From assembly GCF_000248055.1 (NCBI RefSeq), contig NZ_BAFC01000114.1:1-40766 (forward strand): 40,766 bases of DNA, written 5' to 3'. A model generated the notes under the pieces. It was not told the origin of the DNA. It saw only the letters and a program-made list of their open reading frames with translations, and made no database searches. Both the position numbers and the translations under genes were made by a program. The stretch is from Gordonia sputi NBRC 100414. Lineage in GTDB: Bacteria; Actinomycetota; Actinomycetes; Mycobacteriales; Mycobacteriaceae. Every line of letters begins with the position of its first letter. Within the stretch, counting starts at the first letter, position 1. This document shows positions 1 through 8,667 of the stretch, one piece after another.

Positions 1-16
1 TGACACCGCGCTCGAG

Positions 17-676
17 GTGCCGTCGGTTTCGGCTGCCCCGAGCGCGGTTCGCAAACCCCTGACCGCTCGCGGAGAGAGAACGCGGGCGGCTCTGGTGTCT
101 GCGGCGCGCACGGTCTTCGAGCGCGACGGATTCGCCGACTCACGGCTCACCGACATCACCACTGAGGCCCAGTGCTCGATCGGGTCGTTCTACACCTACT
201 TCGACAGCAAGGAAGAGATCCTCGACGCCGTGTTGGCCGAGGCGCATCAGGACATGCTGCATCCGGGCTTCCCGCACGTGGAGCCGGGTTCTGACGACGA
301 TCCCACCGAGATCCTCGCCGCAGCCAACCGGGCCTATTTCGAGGCGTATCGGCGTAACGCCGGCCTGCGTCTCGTGCTCGAGCAGGTGTCGTCGACGATG
401 GCGGAGTTCCGTGAGAAGCGGCGCCAGCGCAGCCACGTGTTCGTCGAACGCAATGCGCGCCACATCCAGGAATTGCAGGAACGAGGCATCGCCGATCCAG
501 AACTCGATGCGACGGCAGCGGCCGCGGCGTTGTCGGGCATGGTGTCGCGGATGGCCTACCAGGCGTTCATCGTCGGTGGCGAGCCGCATGACGTCGACGC
601 GATGGTCGACACCGCCACCCGCCTGTGGGTCAACGCGATCGGCCTTCGCCGTCCGGGTTCGGCGTCGCGCGCCTGA
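17..676 (+). CDS. TetR/AcrR-family transcriptional regulator (5' end uncertain)
   Basis: This is a one-component DNA-binding regulator. A TetR-type N-terminal helix-turn-helix is visible at about residues 17-65: RGERTRAALVSAARTVF, then a recognition-helix region ending in SIGSFYTYFDSKEEIL. It is followed by an all-helical ligand-binding and dimerisation domain of about 150 residues. The length of 219 aa is normal for the family. The GTG at 17 is only the first start codon inside the window. The frame is open leftwards to base 2, so the true start may lie outside. The gene converges on the acyl-CoA ligase and lactonase operon, and I infer that it may control that operon in response to an acyl-CoA or lactone ligand. 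The ligand cannot be read from the sequence. Confidence 0.85.
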   Translation: MPSVSAAPSAVRKPLTARGERTRAALVSAARTVFERDGFADSRLTDITTEAQCSIGSFYTYFDSKEEILDAVLAEAHQDMLHPGFPHVEPGSDDDPTEILAAANRAYFEAYRRNAGLRLVLEQVSSTMAEFREKRRQRSHVFVERNARHIQELQERGIADPELDATAAAAALSGMVSRMAYQAFIVGGEPHDVDAMVDTATRLWVNAIGLRRPGSASRA

Positions 677-705
677 TCACCCGGACGGCACTCTCGCACG
701 GGTCC

Positions 706-749
706 GCAGCCTCGGATGAGGTTCCCGACCGCAACCTCATCGAGGCTGC
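706..749. terminator. Hairpin between convergent genes (likely bidirectional terminator)
   Basis: Bases 706-723 pair with 733-749, a 17-bp stem with one bulged base and a 9-base loop. It lies 30 bases after the TetR stop and covers the last codons and stop of the converging acyl-CoA ligase gene. There is no clear U-tract, which is common for actinobacterial terminators. Confidence 0.6.
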
Positions 750-2269
750 CGTATACCAGTACCCGTCGAGCTGAGTTCGCGCAGCGAGTCACGGTCGATC
801 GCGCGCTTGAGGATCTTTCCGGTCGCGCCCTTCGGCAGCGCGTCGACGACGTGGACGATCCGCGGAACCTTGTAGGCGCTGAGTCGTTCTTTCGCCCAGC
901 CGCGTAGCGAATCGGTGTCGAGCACGGCGTCCGGCCGCAACGCGATGACCGCGGCGATCTCCTCGCCATAGTGGGCGTCGGGCACTCCGATGACGGCGAC
1001 CTCGACGATGTCGGGGTGGGTGTAGAGCACCTCTTCGACTTCTCTCGGGTAGACGTTGTAGCCGCCGCGGATGATGAGATCCTTTGCGCGGTCGATGATC
1101 CGGAGGTCACCGTCGGCGTCCATCGCGCCGATGTCGCCCGTGCGCAGCCACCCGTCGACGAGCTCGGATGCGGTGGCCTCGGGGCGGTTCCAATAGCCCG
1201 TCATCACCGTCGGTCCTTTGAGGAAGATCTCACCGACCTCGTCGGCGGCGAGTGGTGTGCCGTCGGGATCGCGGATCTCGATGGTGAAGCCCGGCAACGC
1301 CGGTCCGACTGTTCCGACCTTCGGTTCGCCGTTGAGGTCGCGGAAGGTCGCGGTGCCCGCGGTCTCGGTGAGGCCGTAGCCTTCGAGGATCGCGCAGCCG
1401 AACTTGTCGGCGAACGCACGAATGACCTCACCCGGCATCGACGCTCCGCCCGAGCATGCCAGTCGCAGGTCGACGAAATCGTCTGACGAGTATCCGGACG
1501 CGTTCTGCAACATCGCATTCCACATCGTCGGCACGCCACAGGCGATGGTGACATGCTCGTCGCGGATGCGGTTCATGAACTCCACGGGCGCGAAGGGTGA
1601 CAGCAGCGACAGGCTGCCGCCCCAGGTGAGTGAGTTGTGCATCACGACGACCTGGCCGAAGCAGTGGAACAGGGGAAGTGCTGTGGCCCAACGCTCTTCG
1701 TCGCCGAGCCGCAGTGCCGGGCGGAACGCGATCGGCGCAGCGTTGACGTTGGCGATGCTCAACTGGGCGCCCTTGGGCTTTCCGGTGGTTCCGGAGGTGT
1801 ACAGGATGACCGCGGTGTCGTGCTCGTCGCGCTCGACGTACGAATCGACCGACGGCGCGTCTGCGGCCGGATCATCCTCGAACGGCTTCAGTTCGACGAA
1901 CGGAAGGCCACGGTTCGTCGCGACCAGATCGGCCGCCGCTGCCGACTCGTGCCATGCGACGATCAACGAGGTCCCGGAATCGTCGACCACGTAGTCGATC
2001 TCGTGGGTGGTCGACATCGTGTTGACCGTGATGATGGTTGCGCCGATCGTATGGAGTCCGTAGTAGGCGATGACGAACTCGGGAATCGACGGCGCAACAA
2101 GCAGTACGCGGTCACCGGGAGAGACTCCCAAGGCCGCGAAACGCGCTGCGCTGCGGGTGATTCGAGCACGCAGGTCGCCGTAACGCAGGATGCGGTCGCC
2201 GCTGCGTACCGCGATGCGGTCGGGGTAGGTGTCGGCACCCTTCCACAGGGCGGCTACGGGGTTGGCCAT
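737..2269 (-). CDS. Acyl-CoA ligase (AMP-forming, FadD-like)
   Basis: This is an adenylate-forming enzyme that probably activates a fatty or other carboxylic acid to its CoA thioester with ATP. Core motifs of the ANL superfamily are present in order: YTSGTTGKPKG at residues 157-167 (phosphate loop), GYGLTET at 297-303, WLRTGD at 374-379, DRAKDLIIRGGYNVYP near 393-408, and GATGKILK near 481-488, where K485 is the expected catalytic lysine. The length of 510 aa fits the family. The start is supported by AAGGA seven bases upstream. It lies 73 bases downstream of the lactonase gene on the same strand, so one operon is likely, although a strong hairpin separates the two. The chain length or identity of the acid substrate cannot be told from sequence. 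A partner lactonase suggests hydroxy-acids from opened lactones, which is inference. Confidence 0.9.
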   Translation of the reverse strand: MANPVAALWKGADTYPDRIAVRSGDRILRYGDLRARITRSAARFAALGVSPGDRVLLVAPSIPEFVIAYYGLHTIGATIITVNTMSTTHEIDYVVDDSGTSLIVAWHESAAAADLVATNRGLPFVELKPFEDDPAADAPSVDSYVERDEHDTAVILYTSGTTGKPKGAQLSIANVNAAPIAFRPALRLGDEERWATALPLFHCFGQVVVMHNSLTWGGSLSLLSPFAPVEFMNRIRDEHVTIACGVPTMWNAMLQNASGYSSDDFVDLRLACSGGASMPGEVIRAFADKFGCAILEGYGLTETAGTATFRDLNGEPKVGTVGPALPGFTIEIRDPDGTPLAADEVGEIFLKGPTVMTGYWNRPEATASELVDGWLRTGDIGAMDADGDLRIIDRAKDLIIRGGYNVYPREVEEVLYTHPDIVEVAVIGVPDAHYGEEIAAVIALRPDAVLDTDSLRGWAKERLSAYKVPRIVHVVDALPKGATGKILKRAIDRDSLRELSSTGTGIRQPR

Positions 2270-2303
2270 GAGAATTCCTTATGACAGAAGGGTTGTGGAG
2301 CTG

Positions 2304-2338
2304 CATGCGCCCGGGGCGGTAGTCGCCCCGGGCGCATG
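2304..2338. terminator. Strong GC hairpin inside the lactonase-ligase operon
   Basis: Bases 2304-2318 and 2324-2338 form a perfect 15-bp stem with a 5-base loop, located between the lactonase stop and the ligase ribosome-binding site. There is no U-tract. It could partially terminate transcription or protect the 3' end of the upstream message, giving unequal expression of the two genes. Confidence 0.6.
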
Positions 2339-2342
2339 GTGG

Positions 2343-3302
2343 TCACTCGAAGTAGCGGCGCGGGACGTCGACGAGCATGGTGGTGATGTCGGCGTCGCTC
2401 ACACCCCGTTCACGCAGGGCGGGCAGCACGTCCTCGCTGATGTGGCGGTAGTTCCAGTTCGGGACCGCCTGCTTCTTGGCCTCGGGATCGAACCAGTCGA
2501 TGAAGCACGACGCATCGTGGGCAAGTCCCATCCGATCGGCGTAACCGCGTTTGGCCAGTTCGACGATGGTGTTGATGCGGTCGTCGAAGGGCAGCAGGAC
2601 GTCGAGTCCAAAGCGATCCATGCCCAGGATCGATCCCTCGTCGGCAAGCTTCATGAGGTAGTCGAGGTCGGTCGAGTCGCCGGAATGTCCGATGACGACC
2701 TTGCTCAGGTCGACGCCCTCCTCGCGCAGAACACGCTGCGCGACAAGGCCCGAGCCGGTGTGCGGGTTGGTGTGCACGGTGATCGGTGCACCGGTCTGAA
2801 CGTGTGCCTGGCCGACGGCCCGCATCACGCGTTCGACGCCGGGCGTCAGGCCCTGCTCTTCGATGGCGCACTTGAGGAACGAGGCCTGCACGTCGGTGTC
2901 GGCGATGCCCTTGGTGAGGTCGCGGACGAAGAGGTTCACCAGCGGCTCGTCGACGTCGAAGAGCAGTCCCGGGCCGGTGTAGTGGAACTGGAAGGGAATG
3001 TCGTTGTAGGTGTAGAGGCCCGTCGCCACCACGATGTTCAGGTCGACCTGGTCGGCGATCTTCTTGATCCGGGGGATGTAGCGGCCCAGGCCGAGCACCG
3101 TCGGGTCGAAGATGGTGTCGATTCCAAGCCCCTTGAGCTCGCGCAGATCGCGCACGGCGTCGGCGATCTTGCGATCCTCGTCCCAGTCGTCCTGGTAGTT
3201 CTCCCGGTACTCCTCGCCGAGGACGAAGATGTGCTCGTGGATGAGAGTCGGGCCCAGGTCGCCCGAGTCCACGGGGCCCGTGACGGTGTTGACAGTGCTC
3301 AT
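2343..3302 (-). CDS. php: Phosphotriesterase-like lactonase
   Basis: This is a binuclear-metal amidohydrolase of the phosphotriesterase-like lactonase family, which hydrolyses lactones (including N-acyl-homoserine lactones) and, weakly, organophosphates. All metal-ligand positions are visible: H22 and H24 (LIHEHIF), K144 as the carboxylated lysine (SFLKCAIEE), H177 (ITVHTNP), H206 (VIGHSGDS) and D263 (LAHDASC). Y99 and R230 match positions that contact the lactone in the SsoPox type. The ATG at 3302 is chosen because AAGGGA lies nine bases upstream; the open frame reaches 21 codons further without support. The resulting 319 aa match the family. It resembles Rv0230c of M. tuberculosis as I remember it. 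It is the first gene of a probable operon with the acyl-CoA ligase, which suggests lactone opening followed by CoA activation (inference). Confidence 0.88.
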   Translation of the reverse strand: MSTVNTVTGPVDSGDLGPTLIHEHIFVLGEEYRENYQDDWDEDRKIADAVRDLRELKGLGIDTIFDPTVLGLGRYIPRIKKIADQVDLNIVVATGLYTYNDIPFQFHYTGPGLLFDVDEPLVNLFVRDLTKGIADTDVQASFLKCAIEEQGLTPGVERVMRAVGQAHVQTGAPITVHTNPHTGSGLVAQRVLREEGVDLSKVVIGHSGDSTDLDYLMKLADEGSILGMDRFGLDVLLPFDDRINTIVELAKRGYADRMGLAHDASCFIDWFDPEAKKQAVPNWNYRHISEDVLPALRERGVSDADITTMLVDVPRRYFE

Positions 3303-3368
3303 CTGATGTCCCTTCGAAGTGTGTGAGCAGTCGCCGACGGTGGTCGGTGTGCGCTGCATCACCAAAAG

Positions 3369-3397
3369 ACAATAGATGAGGCTGAGTTCATGTTCAA
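3369..3397 (-). promoter_or_regulatory. Sigma-70-type promoter for the lactonase operon
   Basis: On the minus strand TTGAAC (3397-3392) and TATTGT (3374-3369) are separated by exactly 17 bases. Transcription would begin near 3362, leaving a leader of about 60 bases before the ATG at 3302. A short inverted repeat, AGCAGT-tttc-ACTGCT (3400-3415), adjoins the -35 and could be an operator. Confidence 0.6.
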
Positions 3398-3485
3398 GTA
3401 GCAGTTTTCACTGCTCTGTCATCCGATCAGTGCAGCACCGTGATGCCCCTGAGACTCACGCCCTGATGCCATTTGCCACACTTGA

Positions 3486-4469
3486 GTGGTGCAGAAGTTA
3501 CTGGTGAGGCGAATGAGACTGTTGGGACTTGTAGCGATTGCGGTGATGGCTGCAATCGTTGCCGGTGCCGGCCAGGCATTGGCCGCGCCGGGAACCTCGA
3601 CAACTCCGACATCGCCCGCTCCCACATCACCCACGACACCCCACACGGGAACGCCGACGTTGCCCTCTGTCGGTATCCCGCAGGTCGACGGAATCCTCGA
3701 CACTCTCGCGGGTAACGGATCGTCGAAGCCGGGTACCACGGCGTCGGACACCGGCCAGATGATCGTGGTCACGGCACCCAAGGCGTCCGACCCCACCGCG
3801 ACGCTCACCGCGTTCGAGAAGGGTGCGGACAAGTCGTGGAAGCCCGTGTTCGGGCCGACCAAGGCGTTCCTGGGTTCGCTGGGAATGGGGGAGCCCAAGG
3901 ACAACGTCTATCGCACGCCCGAGGGCACCTTCGCGCTGGACCAGGCGTTCGGTAGGCAGGCCAACCCCGGCACCAAGATGCCGTACTTCCAGGCGACGCG
4001 TCAGGACTGGTGGGACTCCAACATGAAGTCCCCGACCTACAACACCCACGTCCGCCAGGCGAACAGCCCCGGCGGTGACAGCGAGAACCTCTACGACGCA
4101 GGTCCGGTGTACGACTACGCGGTCAACATCGCACACAACCCGCAGCGCACCCCCGGCAAGGCGTCGGCGATGTTCCTCCACGTCACCAACGGCGAGCCGA
4201 CGCAGGGCTGCGTTGCCATCGATCGCGACGTGATGCGCAAGATCCTCGCGTGGCTCGACCCCGCCAAGCACCCCAAGATCACCATCGGCGTCAACGCCGC
4301 CGCCCCCACGGGCGACGGGCCGTCGACCACCGCGCCGTCGGGAACGACGCCGAAGACGCCTACAACGCCGAGCCTGCCGGGAGTGTCAGACATCCTGGGC
4401 GACAAGGGGTTGAGTGACCTCTTGACGCAACTGGTCAACCTCATCCCGACTCTGCTCGGGACCAAATAG
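3486..4469 (+). CDS. Exported YkuD-type L,D-transpeptidase-like protein
   Basis: This is probably a cell-wall enzyme. An N-terminal signal sequence (hydrophobic residues 11-33, ending ALAAPG) is followed by a Thr/Pro-rich linker (about 36-62), a globular domain at about 90-272 and a second Thr/Pro-rich tail. The domain has the YkuD-like active-site arrangement, H232 in FLHVTNG and C242 in TQGCVAI, of the kind seen in the COG3786 (ErfK/YcfS-like) branch. The cysteine is preceded by Gln-Gly, not the His-Gly of classical L,D-transpeptidases, so the exact reaction is uncertain. GTG 3486 is the longest start without a clear ribosome-binding site; ATG 3513, just before the hydrophobic stretch, is an alternative with GAGG close upstream. 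The gene is monocistronic and ends at a strong terminator. Confidence 0.75.
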   Translation: MVQKLLVRRMRLLGLVAIAVMAAIVAGAGQALAAPGTSTTPTSPAPTSPTTPHTGTPTLPSVGIPQVDGILDTLAGNGSSKPGTTASDTGQMIVVTAPKASDPTATLTAFEKGADKSWKPVFGPTKAFLGSLGMGEPKDNVYRTPEGTFALDQAFGRQANPGTKMPYFQATRQDWWDSNMKSPTYNTHVRQANSPGGDSENLYDAGPVYDYAVNIAHNPQRTPGKASAMFLHVTNGEPTQGCVAIDRDVMRKILAWLDPAKHPKITIGVNAAAPTGDGPSTTAPSGTTPKTPTTPSLPGVSDILGDKGLSDLLTQLVNLIPTLLGTK

Positions 4470-4498
4470 CGCACTCGCGGCGGTAGCCGCGCGCTGAA

Positions 4499-4560
4499 TA
4501 TGTGTTGAATCGAAGGACGTGGGTGCTTCAGCACCCACGTCCTTCGATATGACACACATA
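4499..4560. terminator. Bidirectional terminator between convergent genes
   Basis: Bases 4509-4526 and 4531-4548 form a perfect 18-bp stem closed by a TTCA loop. The outer arms 4499-4505 and 4554-4560 also pair across a small internal loop. It is centred between the stop of the L,D-transpeptidase-like gene (4469) and the stop of the opposing PIG-L gene (4604). Confidence 0.85.
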
Positions 4561-4603
4561 TAGGACGAAGTGAGGGCCAGTGAACCCGAGGGCGACTCGG
4601 CCG

Positions 4604-5299
4604 TCACTCCGAAGTAGCGCGCGTCCTCTTGAGCTCGAAGCACGCCGCGCGACGACCACCGAAGTCGTCGCGCGGCGCGCTCACGAGTTCGATCTGTGCA
4701 CGCGCCTGGTCGACGACCGGTGTGTCGGGATCGAGCACTCTGAGGTACACCTCATGTGCCGCAAGGGAATTCACTGCGACATCGATCTGCTCGGTGACGT
4801 CGACGGCGTGCGTCGGGTGTGGACCGTTCTCGAACAGCCAGCGCGGAGCTTCGTCGCCGAGTGAGTCGTACGCATCGAGAACCGCTGCGGCGAACTCCAT
4901 GTGATCGCGCTGGTTGGGTTTACCCGGCGCCCACTCCGCTCCGCCGTAGAGCGAGAGCACCACCTGCGGGCCGACCCGTCGGATCGTCTCTGCGATCGCG
5001 GCGCGGAGCTCGGGAGTGTTGCGAATGTTGCTGTCCGGAAAGCCCCAGAACTCCACCTCGTCGACGCCGACGATGGCGGCAGACGCGCGTTGTTCGCCTT
5101 CTCGAAGCGGACCGGCCTCGGCTGCCGCCATGCCTTCGATGCCGAGCTCACCGCTTGACGCCAGCGCGTACACGACGCGTTTGCCTTCGCTCGTCCACTT
5201 CGCGACCGCCGCCGCCATGCCGTACTCCGGATCATCCGGATGCGCCACGAGCGCGAGCGCCGTCTGCCAGTCGGTGGGGAAGGGCGCGAGATCGGTCAT
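4604..5299 (-). CDS. PIG-L (LmbE-like) zinc deacetylase
   Basis: This belongs to the PIG-L N-acetylglucosaminyl deacetylase family, which includes MshB (mycothiol synthesis) and Mca (mycothiol S-conjugate amidase). The zinc-binding signature AHPDD is at residues 19-23 (ligands H20 and D23), and the third ligand is probably H133 in NQRDHMEF. D22 is the likely catalytic base. At 231 aa it is shorter than MshB or Mca (about 290-300 aa), so it is more likely a generic family member whose substrate is not evident. The start lies three bases after the fumC stop on the same strand, so it should be the last gene of the fumarase transcript. No functional reason for that pairing is apparent. Confidence 0.8.
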   Translation of the reverse strand: MTDLAPFPTDWQTALALVAHPDDPEYGMAAAVAKWTSEGKRVVYALASSGELGIEGMAAAEAGPLREGEQRASAAIVGVDEVEFWGFPDSNIRNTPELRAAIAETIRRVGPQVVLSLYGGAEWAPGKPNQRDHMEFAAAVLDAYDSLGDEAPRWLFENGPHPTHAVDVTEQIDVAVNSLAAHEVYLRVLDPDTPVVDQARAQIELVSAPRDDFGGRRAACFELKRTRATSE

Positions 5300-5302
5300 G
5301 AC

Positions 5303-6703
5303 TCAGCGCTTGTGGTCGAGGTTGGCCATCTTCAACACGTCGAGGCGCTTGTCGAGTTCCTCTTCGCTGAGCTTGTCGGGGACGAGACCACGATCGAGAA
5401 CGGTCTGCCGGATCGTCTTCTTCTCCTTGAGGGCCTGCTTCGCGACCGCCGCGGCCTCCTCGTAACCGATGGCCGAGTTGAGCGGCGTGACGATCGACGG
5501 CGAGCTCTCGGCGAGAGTCCGCAGGCGCTCCTCATCGGCCTTGAGGCCGGAGATGCAGCGGTCGGCGAACAGCCGAGACACGTTGGCGAGGAGCTTCAGC
5601 GATTCGAGGACGTTGCGCGCCATCATCGGGATGTAGACGTTCAGCTCGAACGCACCGTTGCCGCCACCCCAGGTCACCGCCGCGTCGTTGCCGATGACCT
5701 GCGCCGCGACCTGCGTAACCGCCTCGGGCAGAACGGGATTGACCTTGCCCGGCATGATCGAGCTGCCTGGCTGGAGGTCGGGGAGGTGGATCTCGGCGAG
5801 ACCGGTGAGCGGACCGGAACCCATCCACCGGACGTCGTTGGCGATCTTGGTCAACGAGACCGCGATGGTCTTGAGCTGACCGGACAGTTCCACGAGTCCG
5901 TCGCGGGCGGCCTGCGCCTCGAAGTTGTTCTTGGCCAACGTGATCGCGTCGACGTCGGTGAGCTTGACCAGTTCTTCGACGACCTTGGTGCCGAAGTGGT
6001 CGGGGGCGTTGAGACCGGTTCCGACGGCGGTGCCACCGATGGGCACCTCGCCGACCCGCGGCAGCGTCGCGACAAGACGCTCGATGCCTGCTTCGACAGC
6101 CCTGGTGTAACCGCTGAACTCCTGGCCGAGCGTGACCGGCACCGCGTCCATCAGGTGGGTGCGGCCGCTCTTGACCACCTCGCGCCACTCCTCGGCCTTG
6201 GCGAGCAGTGCCAACCGCAGGTGGTCGAGCGCGGGGATCAGGTCGGTGACGACGGCCTCGGTCGCAGCGACGTGCGTCGCGGTGGGGAAGGTGTCGTTCG
6301 ACGACTGCGACATGTTGACGTCGTCATTCGGGTGAACCTCGACGCCGTTCGCCTTCGCGATCGACGCGATCACCTCGTTGGCGTTCATGTTCGAGCTGGT
6401 GCCCGACCCGGTCTGGAAGACGTCGATGGGGAACTGGTCGTCGTGCTTGCCCTCGGCGATCTCCTTGGCAGCGGCGATGATGGCGTCGGCCTTGGTGGCG
6501 TCGAGCAGGCCGAGGTCCTTGTTGACCTGCGCGCAGGCGGCCTTGAGCAGTCCCATCGCACGGATCTGCGTGCGCTCGAGCGGGCGGTGACTGATCGGGA
6601 AGTTCTCGACGGCGCGTTGCGTCTGTGCGCGCCACAGTGCGTCGACGGGGACCTTGACCTCGCCCATGGTGTCGTGCTCGATGCGGTACTGCTGCTCGCT
6701 CAT
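5303..6703 (-). CDS. fumC: Class II fumarate hydratase
   Basis: This enzyme catalyses reversible hydration of fumarate to (S)-malate in the TCA cycle, in the cytoplasm, without an iron-sulfur cluster. The superfamily signature [11 protein letters not shown] is at residues 313-323, with S315 the likely catalytic serine on the mobile loop. [10 protein letters not shown] at 180-189 supplies the second catalytic residue, H183. [13 protein letters not shown] at 98-110 and SSNDTFPT at 134-141 are the other conserved substrate-binding stretches. The length of 466 aa is typical. GGAGG lies about ten bases before the ATG. It corresponds to Rv1098c by neighbourhood. It is 87 bases downstream of an unrelated class I fumarase on the same strand, so the genome has two enzymes for one reaction side by side. 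Confidence 0.96.
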   Translation of the reverse strand: MSEQQYRIEHDTMGEVKVPVDALWRAQTQRAVENFPISHRPLERTQIRAMGLLKAACAQVNKDLGLLDATKADAIIAAAKEIAEGKHDDQFPIDVFQTGSGTSSNMNANEVIASIAKANGVEVHPNDDVNMSQSSNDTFPTATHVAATEAVVTDLIPALDHLRLALLAKAEEWREVVKSGRTHLMDAVPVTLGQEFSGYTRAVEAGIERLVATLPRVGEVPIGGTAVGTGLNAPDHFGTKVVEELVKLTDVDAITLAKNNFEAQAARDGLVELSGQLKTIAVSLTKIANDVRWMGSGPLTGLAEIHLPDLQPGSSIMPGKVNPVLPEAVTQVAAQVIGNDAAVTWGGGNGAFELNVYIPMMARNVLESLKLLANVSRLFADRCISGLKADEERLRTLAESSPSIVTPLNSAIGYEEAAAVAKQALKEKKTIRQTVLDRGLVPDKLSEEELDKRLDVLKMANLDHKR

Positions 6704-6790
6704 CTGATGCGTCCTCCGGATGTCTGCGGTGGGTTAGGACTACCTCAATCCACGCTACTCGCCGCGACCTACCGCCCATCCGCGGCCCGG

Positions 6791-8479
<1,689 letters not shown>

Positions 8480-8618
8480 GTGCGAATCCTATCGCGGCCG
8501 GTCAGCGACCCTCCCGCGTCCCGGTGCCTGATGTGGGCCACGCCACGGGGATTCGTCACAGCCCCAGTCCGATGTGCGTGAGGAACGGAAGGGGTATTAG
8601 TGTGTGGTGGGTCACAGT

Positions 8619-8644
8619 TCACTGAACTGTTGTCGATTCAGTGA
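8619..8644. promoter_or_regulatory. Inverted repeat in the plsB upstream region (candidate operator)
   Basis: TCACTGAA (8619-8626) and TTCAGTGA (8637-8644) are perfect 8-bp inverted arms separated by ten bases. A second overlapping palindrome, CAGTTC-act-GAACTG, lies at 8615-8629. The repeat ends 23 bases before the favoured plsB start, so it could be a regulator site or a hairpin in the leader. No regulator is assigned. Confidence 0.45.
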
Positions 8645-8667
8645 TGTCAACACGGGAGGGGAACGCA

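Noticed and set aside
2229..3326. 365-codon plus-strand open frame opposite the lactonase
   Set aside because: It is antisense to a protein with a complete metal-binding active site, and has Val/Asp-rich shadow composition.
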